DNA from: JAZRYE01 sp045600585
GTDB lineage: Bacteria > Bacillota_I > Bacilli_A > RFN20 > CAG-826
Assembly: GCA_045600585.1 (NCBI GenBank)
Contig: JAZRYE010000042.1
Location: 1-20,673, forward strand
DNA length: 20,673 nt
Direction of reading: 5' to 3'
In this document: piece after piece, positions 1 to 7,528 of the stretch
Layout of the letters: each line of letters begins with the position of its first letter
Position numbering within the stretch: position 1 is the first letter of the stretch
The notes under the pieces: model-generated
Told to the model about the DNA's origin: nothing
Databases searched by the model: none
The model's input: the letters and a program-made list of their open reading frames with translations, nothing else
Position numbers and translations under genes: made by a program

Positions 1-2947
1 ATGCATCCTGACCATTTAATAAAACTTGATAATTTGCAGAATCGTAGTTATAAACGTTAATATTCATTTGAGCATTACATAACAAGGTAATTGTGTAAAC
101 GTTGTCTAAATAGTCTACTTTGATGCAGAAAGCCAAATTAAAGTTCTCTACTTCTAAATAGAAGTTAAGAATTGTAGAAACAATAGTATCTGGACTAGAT
201 CTATAGCCAACACTACCAAAGTTACCACCATAGCCATCTTCAGCAGTGAAATCAAAATCAACACGAGTTACCCATGTTGCAAAATTACCATAGCCGCCCA
301 TAACCATGACATATGTATAAATATCTTTTAAATTATTTTCCGTTAATCCAACACCAAGTGTACCATCAGCGTTAAATGCACCTAAGATATTACCATCTCT
401 ATCTAAGCAACAATAAGATGCAGCTTGTACAGCGTTTTCCTTTAGTGTTACGTTGATAATTTCTTCCATGTTACCTTGAGTAGTTACTGGATCATCTCCA
501 ACACTATTCAAATTGGCATAAACACCGGAGCCTTTTTTAAATGAAGGTGTAACAACATTAAGACCATTAATTTTTGTATATCTAAACTCAATTGTACCAA
601 TATCTTCATTTCTATGTGCAGCAGCGTTATAAACGTTCTTTATATATAAAACAATAGAATTTCTAGCGTATGTAGTAGCATAAAATGGCTGGCCTAAATC
701 TGAATCTGTAATTGCATTAACAAACCTGTTATTGTTAGTTTCGCTAGGCATACGAATAACTCTAATATCATAATTAATATTAATTAATGGTATTCTACCA
801 TTTGCACGATAAAAGCTAACATCAGGTCCCACAACATCTAAGTTTTGAGAACGATACCCAGATTCATCATCGCCATGATGTATTTCATCCTCTTCAGCTA
901 TAAAGTGGTTCGTAGCATTTGTCATATCTAAAACTGTTTCATAATATGTTACAGTCCATTTTGTTCCATTGTATTCAATGATTGCATCTCTAAATGAAAT
1001 ATTATCGTTGTCTTTTAATTGGACATAACTTCCGCTATACATTTGATAAATGTCACCTTCAATTGTATTATCACAAACCAAAATAAATGTATCATCTACT
1101 GGAATATATGGCATTCTGGATTTAGCGGTAATAGCATCAATTTGATCATCAGTTAAGAACGTATTCAAATTCGTAATAGCTGATAAGCTTAAATCAATAG
1201 TTCCAGAAATAGTTCCATCGTCATGAAGTCTATAAGTTGGTTCAAATTGAGTTTGGTTAAGAGTATAGGTTGTTGGATTTGAGCCTTGATTTGTGCTCAA
1301 GTTTCCAGCAATGACATAGTTTTTAATGTAATCTTCATTCGCAAGCAAACTAGAATAGTGCCAAGATAATCTAACATAGCCAGAGATATAATAGTTTCCT
1401 AATGGAAGATCATTAATTGTCACACTATTACAAGACCAAGTTATATTAGCACCACTTCCACCTTTTCCAGCACCATTTAAATTAAATTCGTATGTATCAA
1501 CATTTGAGGAATTTAAATTTGGAGTGCTAAAAAATAGTTTGCCACTAAATGCAATATTACTTGTTCTCGCGCCAATTCCCCAGCTATCGCTAGAGTCGTA
1601 TCCACGGCGTGTTGCGCTTTCAAAATTAATTTTAAGGGAAAACCTATCAGTCTCTTTTTTAACGAATCTATTTTCATTGTGATAGTAAATCCAACTTTTA
1701 GACTCATCATCATAATGATAGTAATTACCTGCATCAGGGTTATCACTTGATTTTTTATCAGTATAAACCGAATCATTTGGGATGTCTTTATATTGTCTGC
1801 TAGTAGAATCATAGTATTTTATGTCATTGACTGAAGTTATTGTGGTCTTTGGACCTGATACATAGCCTATTGTAGATAAGGAAGGGATTCTATCATTACT
1901 AGAAAGAGTATATGAATTTAAGTTGCCGTTTTGAACAACGTTTGAAAATGGAACTGGATTTAAATCTGTACCAATTCTAGATTCATTTCTGCCAACTTCT
2001 TCTGTATTTCTTAAAACAAGCTGTTGATTTCTAATTGCTCTATAGTTCGAAGAAAAATATGTATATATGTCTTTAGAATCTAATCTAAATTGATAACTAG
2101 AGCCTTTACCATAACTACCAGAATTAACATCTCTTTCAGCTAAACCATAATAGCCATACATATTTACACGCTTAAAATCACATGATCCAGACTTAATCTG
2201 GCAGTTATTAACATAACAGTTGGTAAATGCATTAGTATTAACAATATGGCCCGCTAAATAGCCGATTCTAACATCATCTTCATGAGGTGTAATAACAGAT
2301 GATTCTTCATGTTCATCAAGTCCTGCACCTTTAGGGTCAATTGTAAAATTACCCCAATATGTATTCTTACATGATGCTGCTTCACCAACATAGCCAAAGA
2401 TGCCTACATCGTTATATGTAGTAGTTTCATCAGCTTCTGGTGATACTGTAAAGTTTTTAACAGTAATACCGTGACCATCTAAATTAGAAACAAAAGGATT
2501 ATCACAGCTACCAATAGGTTCTAGTTCATTTAAACCGCCTAAGTTCAAAATATATGATTTAGAGCCGGTAGAAACGCCATTATCATCATATCCATATACT
2601 TCGTAATCACCATCAGTAGAAAATTGTTTGCCGATTTCGAAATAGAAACCCTTACTACCGAATGTATTGCCATTATCATCCACTACGTGATGCAATTTAA
2701 CTAAGTTTTCATAGTGTTTTGGAGTTGTAATAACAAATGGATTATCTTCAGAACCAGCAGAAGCTTCTGGATCGAAATCACCATATTCTTTTCTATCGAA
2801 ATATTGTTCAAGAATTGAACCGGCCATATCACCCCAAGTGACTTTAATCATTTGAGTTTTAAACCAGGCAAACGAAAAAGACAATGCCGCAATTAGCATT
2901 GAACTTAATCCAACAAACATAGAAATAAAGAGCTTATTCTTTTTCAT
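1..2947 (-). CDS. Giant secreted surface protein with GLUG-like region, SipW-type signal peptide (3' end beyond window)
   Basis: One uninterrupted minus-strand frame runs from the ATG at 2947 to the left edge without a stop, giving at least 982 residues; the C-terminus is missing. Residues 1-29 are a short basic start, a hydrophobic stretch and an A-W-F motif (27-29), like the N-termini of the two neighbouring secreted proteins and of SipW-dependent exported proteins. Residues about 140-250 contain phrases typical of GLUG/beta-helix surface proteins: a PIG...PF...LDGHG...VKNF segment, then VGIFGYVG and IGYLAGH followed by an N-C-Y-V-N-N-C segment. The rest is rich in Asn, Asp, Ser, Thr and Tyr, as in extracellular beta proteins. 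It starts 2 nt after the stop of the 278-residue gene, with AGGAG at 2961-2965, so both should lie on the riboswitch-controlled transcript. No C-terminal anchor can be judged. Adhesin or matrix role is inference. Confidence 0.85.
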   Translation of the reverse strand, partial: MKKNKLFISMFVGLSSMLIAALSFSFAWFKTQMIKVTWGDMAGSILEQYFDRKEYGDFDPEASAGSEDNPFVITTPKHYENLVKLHHVVDDNGNTFGSKGFYFEIGKQFSTDGDYEVYGYDDNGVSTGSKSYILNLGGLNELEPIGSCDNPFVSNLDGHGITVKNFTVSPEADETTTYNDVGIFGYVGEAASCKNTYWGNFTIDPKGAGLDEHEESSVITPHEDDVRIGYLAGHIVNTNAFTNCYVNNCQIKSGSCDFKRVNMYGYYGLAERDVNSGSYGKGSSYQFRLDSKDIYTYFSSNYRAIRNQQLVLRNTEEVGRNESRIGTDLNPVPFSNVVQNGNLNSYTLSSNDRIPSLSTIGYVSGPKTTITSVNDIKYYDSTSRQYKDIPNDSVYTDKKSSDNPDAGNYYHYDDESKSWIYYHNENRFVKKETDRFSLKINFESATRRGYDSSDSWGIGARTSNIAFSGKLFFSTPNLNSSNVDTYEFNLNGAGKGGSGANITWSCNSVTINDLPLGNYYISGYVRLSWHYSSLLANEDYIKNYVIAGNLSTNQGSNPTTYTLNQTQFEPTYRLHDDGTISGTIDLSLSAITNLNTFLTDDQIDAITAKSRMPYIPVDDTFILVCDNTIEGDIYQMYSGSYVQLKDNDNISFRDAIIEYNGTKWTVTYYETVLDMTNATNHFIAEEDEIHHGDDESGYRSQNLDVVGPDVSFYRANGRIPLININYDIRVIRMPSETNNNRFVNAITDSDLGQPFYATTYARNSIVLYIKNVYNAAAHRNEDIGTIEFRYTKINGLNVVTPSFKKGSGVYANLNSVGDDPVTTQGNMEEIINVTLKENAVQAASYCCLDRDGNILGAFNADGTLGVGLTENNLKDIYTYVMVMGGYGNFATWVTRVDFDFTAEDGYGGNFGSVGYRSSPDTIVSTILNFYLEVENFNLAFCIKVDYLDNVYTITLLCNAQMNINVYNYDSANYQVLLNGQDA

Positions 2948-2949
2948 AA

Positions 2950-3786
2950 TTAAGAATTAGCTCCTATATCAATGCTGATTTCGGATAAATCTGATGTGAA
3001 ATCGAGCTTTGCTGAAACAGATGATTGGTCATTAACAATGTCAATCTTTCCGGCACAATTATCATAGAAATAATTAATTAGTGGTACTGAATAGTCATAT
3101 TTGACTAAAAATTTAACTTCGGTAAAGTTTGCTGGCAAAACGATGTCACTACAAACAATTTGATTGTTTTTAACAACGTTTTCGATACCTTTGTTAGCTT
3201 CAACTTCACTCGAATCAATAAATTGATAAGTAGTAAATGAGTTGTTGTCAAAATATGACTTGCATGTTCTATAGAAAGTATCGTCATTGGTAGTATCAGT
3301 GATACCAGCGACATCATATGTATATCCAGAACCAGTTGCATAACCCAATCTACAAAATGTAAATCCTGAAATATTAGACATATATGGCGAGATAATATAT
3401 TCGCCAGTACTATTTGATGCATATTCTGTATTTGTTGATAAAGAGGCTGTAATTACTTGTTCAACAGGGTTAATTTCATTAGTTTTGATTGTCAGCTCAA
3501 TGATTTTGCAAAGATTAGCATTTCTAGATGCAATAAAGGAGTCATAACTATTTAAAACTAAAGAATCAGTTTGCTTTCCGCTTTTTAAGTCATCATCATA
3601 TTCAAAAATACGAAAACTTGATGTCAATGAATTAGGATGGACAACAATTAAAGTATTATTAGAATCAATGGTTCTTGAAGCAGCAAACCAGCAAATTGTT
3701 GAAGTTACCAATGCAACAGCAGAAAAAGACATCAAACCAATTGATCCAATTATCTTAGCTTTGTTGTTTGAAAGTATCTTTTTCAT
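2950..3786 (-). CDS. Secreted protein with SipW-type signal peptide, first gene of c-di-GMP riboswitch operon
   Basis: The protein has 278 residues. It has a Lys-rich start, a hydrophobic segment (about 12-31) and the motif C-W-F at 32-34 followed by a polar region, matching the layout of SipW/TasA-type signal peptides. The stretch after it (T-L-I-V-V-H-P) resembles the equivalent part of the 301-residue neighbour (T-V-I-N-P), suggesting distant relatives. The remainder is Ser/Thr/Asn/Tyr-rich and acidic, consistent with a folded extracellular beta domain; no enzyme motif was recognised. The start ATG lies 1 nt after the U-run of the riboswitch terminator, and the nearest Shine-Dalgarno (GAAAGG, 3802-3807) is 15 nt away, which is long, but no better start exists. 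The giant secreted protein follows after 2 nt. Function is unknown; a surface or biofilm fibre component is inferred. Confidence 0.8.
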   Translation of the reverse strand: MKKILSNNKAKIIGSIGLMSFSAVALVTSTICWFAASRTIDSNNTLIVVHPNSLTSSFRIFEYDDDLKSGKQTDSLVLNSYDSFIASRNANLCKIIELTIKTNEINPVEQVITASLSTNTEYASNSTGEYIISPYMSNISGFTFCRLGYATGSGYTYDVAGITDTTNDDTFYRTCKSYFDNNSFTTYQFIDSSEVEANKGIENVVKNNQIVCSDIVLPANFTEVKFLVKYDYSVPLINYFYDNCAGKIDIVNDQSSVSAKLDFTSDLSEISIDIGANS

Positions 3787-3793
3787 TAAAAAC

Positions 3794-3825
3794 GCCAGCG
3801 GCCTTTCTATAGTTCGGCAACTGGC
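3794..3825 (-). terminator. Intrinsic terminator of the riboswitch expression platform
   Basis: On the minus strand GCCAGTTGCC (3816-3825) can pair with GGCCGCTGGC (3794-3803, with one mismatch and one G-U pair), and a U-run follows at 3788-3792. The 5' arm is the conserved 3' strand of the c-di-GMP aptamer, so aptamer and terminator exclude each other. This predicts that ligand binding lets transcription continue (ON switch). The 3' arm also takes up the GG of the only nearby Shine-Dalgarno. Confidence 0.75.
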
Positions 3826-3885
3826 TATCTCCTTGAGACCCTATAGTTTTGCGTCGCTAAATCACTTTAGCTTTGCTATTTTCAA
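3812..3885 (-). promoter_or_regulatory. Cyclic di-GMP-I (GEMM-I) riboswitch aptamer
   Basis: The minus strand shows the GEMM-I landmarks in order: AGCAAAG; a hairpin GCTAAA-GTGA-TTTAGC (3856-3871) closed by a GNRA tetraloop; the near-invariant GACGCAAAAC; a second helix CTAT...ATAG enclosing GGGTCT; and the 3' block AGCCAGTTGCCGAAC ending at 3812. The tetraloop is the one that docks into the second helix in this class. It lies between a good promoter and a gene for a secreted protein, a common target of the class. Recognition is by consensus, without a covariance-model score. Confidence 0.9.
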
Positions 3886-3889
3886 TCGC

Positions 3890-3917
3890 ATTATAACATG
3901 TATTTATATAAATACAA
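3890..3917 (-). promoter_or_regulatory. Promoter of the c-di-GMP riboswitch operon
   Basis: On the minus strand TTGTAT (3912-3917), a 16-nt spacer and a perfect TATAAT (3890-3895) place transcription start near 3883, at the beginning of the aptamer. Confidence 0.7.
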
Positions 3918-3935
3918 AATAAAAAAATAAAGAAA

Positions 3936-3952
3936 AGATGCACCATGCATCT
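3936..3952 (-). terminator. Intrinsic terminator of the 301-residue/123-residue gene unit
   Basis: On the minus strand AGATGCA-TGG-TGCATCT is a 7-bp perfect stem followed by a long T-rich tract (about 3917-3935). It overlaps the TAG stop of the small membrane protein gene, so it separates that unit from the riboswitch operon promoter immediately downstream. Confidence 0.75.
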
Positions 3953-4322
3953 ATTCTTGTTTTTCTTTAGTTAAGTCTTTTAGCAATTCTTGTCTTAACG
4001 CTTCTTTTTGCTCTGCGGATAATTCGTTAAGAGCAACCTTTTTCTTTTCACTAGATTTTTTAATGTAAATAAATAATCCAAGAACATTAGCAGCCAATAA
4101 CAAGAAGAGAGGAATAACACCAACAATCAAATATAATGTCGAATGAATCTGTAAATATTCAATCATTCCTTTAGGAGTATATGAAGATTGTCTTAAAATT
4201 GTTAATTCTTCTGGACTTGGCATTGTAGCTAACATAATAACACTTATAACGAATAGAAATATTGTTAATGCTATATCAACGCTAATCAAGGATATCCATA
4301 AAATTTTCTTTTGTTTTTTCAT
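3951..4322 (-). CDS. Small two-pass membrane protein of unknown function
   Basis: The protein has 123 residues. Lys-rich residues 1-7 precede a transmembrane segment at about 8-32, a short outer loop of about 30 residues, a second segment at about 61-87, and a charged Lys/Glu tail (88-123) likely to be helical and cytoplasmic. No family was recognised. It follows the 301-residue secreted protein gene on the same strand with about 80 nt between them. That gap contains a hairpin whose 3' arm includes the AGGG that would serve as Shine-Dalgarno, so translation may be damped. Its place between genes for SipW-type secreted proteins suggests a helper in export, anchoring or assembly, but this is only contextual. 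Confidence 0.7.
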   Translation of the reverse strand: MKKQKKILWISLISVDIALTIFLFVISVIMLATMPSPEELTILRQSSYTPKGMIEYLQIHSTLYLIVGVIPLFLLLAANVLGLFIYIKKSSEKKKVALNELSAEQKEALRQELLKDLTKEKQE

Positions 4323-4330
4323 AATAAAAT

Positions 4331-4352
4331 CCCTAAAGCTTTCACTCTAGGG
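4331..4352 (-). promoter_or_regulatory. Intergenic hairpin: partial terminator and/or Shine-Dalgarno occlusion
   Basis: On the minus strand CCCTAGAG-TGAAAG-CTTTAGGG forms an 8-bp stem with one G-U pair, followed by ATTTTATT and the ATG at 4322. The weak U-run could give partial termination after the 301-residue gene. The AGGG in the 3' arm lies about 8 nt from the ATG, so the same stem would hide the ribosome site. Confidence 0.6.
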
Positions 4353-4402
4353 AAATTATATTAAATTATTAATCTTTTGAAAAGACTTTTGTTTATGAAA
4401 GA

Positions 4403-5308
4403 TTATGCACTAACTTTAGCAAAATCATTTTGATTAATTGCATTGAATGCTAATGTGTATGTTTTAGAACTTGTATTTAAGAAATCTAAAACATCAGTTG
4501 TACACATTTCATCTGAACCTTCATACCACATAACAACATTAATTTCTAAAACTTTAGTTCCTTCAATTGTACCGAGGAATTTATTTGTTGTTTCTGCATC
4601 GTTCATTGTGGAAGCAGTTGTAATTTTGTTTGCAGATGCGTTTGTATATGTAGAAACATCATCTATTGTGGTTCCAGTAACATAATCAAGATTGCCGCCT
4701 TTAGCGTGTCCTGGAGCATAAATTACTTTATGATCAGCATTATACATACCAACTCTATATGCTGATTGAACATTGTCTTTATCACCAGCTTGACCCTCGA
4801 CAGGAGCAGTAGGTGTAAAATATGTTGAAGCATCAGGGTTAAAGAATAAATCATATTTTGCAGTGCTTGCTGCGCCAGGAACAGAGAATGCCATCTTAAA
4901 TGTAGCATAATATCCGACAATTTTAGTTACGCCCTTGTCATCTTTAATTTCTTTATTATTTTCAGCAGCAGTAACTTCAGCATAACCAGTAGGAGTTTCA
5001 TCAGCTAAAATTGCTCTATAAGTTTTGAAAGAATTGCCACTGATTGCAACTGAAGAATCTCTTAAATAAGTGCCAGCAGCCATAACAATTGATTTTGTTT
5101 CAGGGTTTTCTGTAGTTCCTGCAAATGCAGTATTAATTTGTGGTGTTAATTCACATTTTAAGTCACCTTCAGGGTTGATAACTGTTGATGTTGTAGAGAT
5201 TTTAGCATCACGGCCAGCAGAGAACCATGCAACAGTTCCACTAACAGCAGCAGCTGTAGATAAACATAAGACAGCTAATGCAGGAACGATAATTTTTGAC
5301 TTTTTCAT
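4403..5308 (-). CDS. Secreted protein with SipW-type signal peptide
   Basis: The protein has 301 residues from the ATG at 5308. That start is preferred over the in-frame ATG at 5326 because GAAAGG (5319-5324) sits 10 nt before it, and because the protein then begins with a typical MKKSK signal-peptide start. Hydrophobic residues 5-23 lead to G-T-V-A-W-F-S (24-30), a close match to SipW-dependent signal peptides of the TasA/CotN kind. The mature part is Ala/Thr/Asn-rich with no recognised enzyme motif. TasA itself makes biofilm fibres; a similar role here is inference. A strong promoter and a structured leader with a terminator precede it. The small membrane protein follows, probably on the same transcript. 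Confidence 0.8.
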   Translation of the reverse strand: MKKSKIIVPALAVLCLSTAAAVSGTVAWFSAGRDAKISTTSTVINPEGDLKCELTPQINTAFAGTTENPETKSIVMAAGTYLRDSSVAISGNSFKTYRAILADETPTGYAEVTAAENNKEIKDDKGVTKIVGYYATFKMAFSVPGAASTAKYDLFFNPDASTYFTPTAPVEGQAGDKDNVQSAYRVGMYNADHKVIYAPGHAKGGNLDYVTGTTIDDVSTYTNASANKITTASTMNDAETTNKFLGTIEGTKVLEINVVMWYEGSDEMCTTDVLDFLNTSSKTYTLAFNAINQNDFAKVSA

Positions 5309-5335
5309 AATTTTTTTACCTTTCATTGTCTAATA

Positions 5336-5424
5336 CGACAAAAAGTTCAACCAATGTATTTATGTTGAACGGATAATAGTACTGATACCAATTTCGGATG
5401 GTTGGGACTGCCCCTAATTGGCAC
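5336..5424 (-). promoter_or_regulatory. Structured leader RNA with terminator and competing pairing (unidentified cis-element)
   Basis: Between the promoter and the 301-residue gene the minus strand contains CCAATT...AATTGG enclosing GGGGCAGTCCC, then a terminator GTTCAAC...GTTGAAC followed by five T (hairpin about 5344-5370). A CAACCA in the upstream structure is complementary to TGGTTG in the 3' arm of the terminator, giving an alternative pairing that would stop the terminator forming. This is the layout of a riboswitch or attenuator. It lacks the c-di-GMP-I motifs and I could not match it to another known class. Confidence 0.55.
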
Positions 5425-5430
5425 AACTAG

Positions 5431-5460
5431 ATTATATTATCAAATAAAATAAATATGCAA
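5431..5460 (-). promoter_or_regulatory. Promoter of the 301-residue secreted protein gene
   Basis: On the minus strand TTGCAT (5455-5460), an 18-nt spacer and perfect TATAAT (5431-5436) predict a start near 5424 and a leader of roughly 115 nt before the ATG at 5308. Confidence 0.65.
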
Positions 5461-5512
5461 ACATTATTTTTTAATAACATAGTTATTAGAATTTAGAAAA
5501 ATAAATAAAAAA

Positions 5513-5549
5513 AGAGATTCAACGAATCGTATTGATCTATCGAATCTCT
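5513..5549 (-). terminator. Intrinsic terminator after the DUF4886 gene
   Basis: AGAGATTC and GAATCTCT form an 8-bp stem on the minus strand, followed by a run of seven T and a T-rich tail. It ends the DUF4886 hydrolase transcript just upstream of the next promoter. Confidence 0.75.
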
Positions 5550-5555
5550 ATTATT

Positions 5556-6284
5556 TTAGAAATTATTATTAATGAATTCTGCGCATTTTTCTGCAGTTCT
5601 ATGTCCCATGTTTGAAGGGACAAATTTAGCATTGATATTTTTGCCAGAAAGAAGCTTAATAAAGTTCAATCCAATCAAATAACAGCCTAGTTCATTCATA
5701 TGGAATCCTTGAACATCATATGGATCGCCAAGTTCTTTACAAGCAAGGTGGACAACATCACCACTTCTAATTACTCCATCAAGTTTAAAGTCAGTAGATA
5801 TCTTATTTAAGCAATAAACAATACCTTTATACATATCTTCTTCATTATCGTAATTAAAATATGGAGTCCAATCTTTAACAGTTTCATATTTAAATGAGTT
5901 AATAGGTGAGTAGGCCCATGTTTCGTGCCACAAAATAGCTGATTTAGGACATAATTCTTTGACATAGTTATAAACAAATTCAAAGTATGGGTAATATGTA
6001 TCTACATTGCCAGAATAATGTGAAGCTTGTTGTAATGAAATTTTATCCCATTCCATCATTAATAGAGCTTCTTTAATGGAAACCATTTTTCCAGTAGAAG
6101 TACCATTATGGAATAATTCATAATCTTTCTTATCTTCTTTAATATTTCTTTCATGTAAATCAAGTGGACAGCCACCGATATATAAAACATAGATATCTAA
6201 ATCTACATTGTTAGCTTCTGCAATTTGTTGTGCATATGTTTGTAAATTAACACCGAAGCTATTTGCAATCATTAAGAAACGCAT
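5556..6284 (-). CDS. DUF4886 family SGNH-hydrolase-like protein
   Basis: The protein has 242 residues from the ATG at 6284, chosen because GGAG (6291-6294) lies 6 nt upstream; an in-frame TTG at 6296 would overlap that site. Family features seen are an N-terminal A-N-S-F block with Ser9 in the position of the SGNH nucleophile, the G-G-C-P-L-D-L-H block (37-44), W-D-x-I-S-L-Q-Q-A-S (79-88), H-E-T-W-A-Y (120-125), and a C-terminal D-x-x-x-x-H-x-N-x-x-G segment with His195 as the likely catalytic His. SGNH enzymes are esterases or lipases, often acting on acylated sugars; the substrate here is unknown. No signal peptide is present, so it is probably cytoplasmic. It forms its own unit, downstream of the diguanylate cyclase and bounded by terminators. 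Confidence 0.8.
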   Translation of the reverse strand: MRFLMIANSFGVNLQTYAQQIAEANNVDLDIYVLYIGGCPLDLHERNIKEDKKDYELFHNGTSTGKMVSIKEALLMMEWDKISLQQASHYSGNVDTYYPYFEFVYNYVKELCPKSAILWHETWAYSPINSFKYETVKDWTPYFNYDNEEDMYKGIVYCLNKISTDFKLDGVIRSGDVVHLACKELGDPYDVQGFHMNELGCYLIGLNFIKLLSGKNINAKFVPSNMGHRTAEKCAEFINNNF

Positions 6285-6351
6285 ATAAATCTCCAATCTA
6301 AAAAATTAATACTTAAATAGTTTACCTCAAAATATGTATATAAATAGAAAA

Positions 6352-6376
6352 AATCTTCTACTTACCGCAGAAGATT
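6352..6376 (-). terminator. Intrinsic terminator of the diguanylate cyclase gene
   Basis: On the minus strand AATCTTCT...AGAAGATT forms an 8-bp stem with a 9-nt loop followed by TTTTTC. It overlaps the TAG stop codon of the GGDEF gene. Confidence 0.75.
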
Positions 6377-7431
6377 GAATAAACACTATTTTTACCACGT
6401 GATTTAGCTAAGCTAGCTTGCTTATCAGCGGTATTAATTAATTCATTTAATGAAATGTTATCATTAGGACCGCATACAGCAACACCAATGGATAAAGATA
6501 GATGGAACTCAGGATCGTTTTCAAATCGAATTTGTTCAGCTTTTTCTCTGAGATTTTCTGCAATTTCTTTATATCTTTGATAATTGCATTTTTCACAAAT
6601 CAAAATAAACTCATCTCCACCCCATCTAACAGCGTGGCTGCAATTAACTTCTAATAATACTTTAGATACTTCAGTTAAAACTTTATCGCCAAAGAAGTGA
6701 CCATATATATCGTTTGCTTGTTTGAAATTATCAACGTCGATCATCATAACGCCTGTACTATCATTGAAACCATCTTTATGCTCTCTTAAATAATAACTTA
6801 ACCAGTTTCTATTCTTTAAACCTGTTAATGTATCTTTATTTGCATTATCTAAAGCTCTTTTTACTAATGATTCATTTGCTTTGAAAGCAGATTCTTTAAT
6901 GAATTCAAACATAAATGCTAAAAAGAATGCAGCTAAATATGTAAATGGAAATCTAATATAGAAGGATTCCATTGGATGAACAAACGGAAGTATAGAAGGA
7001 TTAACTCTATAAATTATAGAAATAGCAACAATTTCAATAAACATAATTCCAGATGCAATAGAACCCGTCTTCCATCCATATACAATCATCGCGCAGAAAG
7101 GAAGAAGTAATACCCAATAAGTGGAATAGCCATCTTGAGTACCACCTAAAAGAAGGAAGTATGTAAATATAACGATTATTATAGCTAAAAACACATAACG
7201 TGATGGTTTAAATAATCTATTACTAAGTAATGAGAATATAGTTGTAATAATGCTTAAAAACGAGAACGTTAAAGTAACAATGCATAACGTCCAGTTTTTC
7301 GAAATAATATTTAAGATAGAAAAGATAAAAGCAACAATAGCAAAAGCCATAGATACAAGAGCTTGTTGTAATCTATTTCTATATTCTCGATTTTGAATGT
7401 TGTTTCGGTTTGGTCTTTCTAACTTATACAT
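6358..7431 (-). CDS. Membrane-bound diguanylate cyclase (GGDEF domain)
   Basis: The protein has 357 residues from the ATG at 7431, supported by AAGG (7437-7440) 5 nt upstream; a longer frame would run through the glnS terminator. Five or six hydrophobic segments fill residues about 24-178, without a recognised ligand-binding fold. A GGDEF domain follows from about residue 197: N-K-D-T-L-T-G-L-K-N-R, the metal-binding segment around Asp232 (I-D-V-D-N-F-K), N-D-x-Y-G-H-x-x-G-D-K-V-L, and an intact G-G-D-E-F at 271-275. The product is therefore expected to make cyclic di-GMP from two GTP at the membrane. The RxxD inhibitory site before GGDEF is absent (Val and Ser occupy the Arg and Asp positions), so product inhibition should be weak. 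It is encoded 2.5 kb from a c-di-GMP riboswitch on the same strand. No EAL or HD-GYP phosphodiesterase is in the window. Confidence 0.93.
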   Translation of the reverse strand: MYKLERPNRNNIQNREYRNRLQQALVSMAFAIVAFIFSILNIISKNWTLCIVTLTFSFLSIITTIFSLLSNRLFKPSRYVFLAIIIVIFTYFLLLGGTQDGYSTYWVLLLPFCAMIVYGWKTGSIASGIMFIEIVAISIIYRVNPSILPFVHPMESFYIRFPFTYLAAFFLAFMFEFIKESAFKANESLVKRALDNANKDTLTGLKNRNWLSYYLREHKDGFNDSTGVMMIDVDNFKQANDIYGHFFGDKVLTEVSKVLLEVNCSHAVRWGGDEFILICEKCNYQRYKEIAENLREKAEQIRFENDPEFHLSLSIGVAVCGPNDNISLNELINTADKQASLAKSRGKNSVYSIFCGK

Positions 7432-7485
7432 AATATCCTTATATAATAATATAATAACGTTGTGATAATAAATATAACTATTTAA

Positions 7486-7512
7486 AAAGCCCAAATTTAA
7501 ACATTGGGCTTT
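7486..7512 (-). terminator. Intrinsic terminator of glnS
   Basis: On the minus strand AAGCCCAA...TTGGGCTT forms an 8-bp stem followed by T residues. It lies between the glnS stop and the GGDEF gene. Confidence 0.75.
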
Positions 7513-7528
7513 GGTTTGTAAAAATTAA

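Noticed and set aside
1513..1812. 99-codon minus-strand frame
   Set aside because: It overlaps the giant surface protein gene in another frame on the same strand; composition is low-complexity and no ribosome site is present.
5336..5424. Second c-di-GMP riboswitch ahead of the 301-residue gene
   Set aside because: It lacks GACGCAAA, the GNRA-capped first helix and the 3' GCC...TTGCCGA block, and does not match the c-di-GMP-II consensus as I know it.
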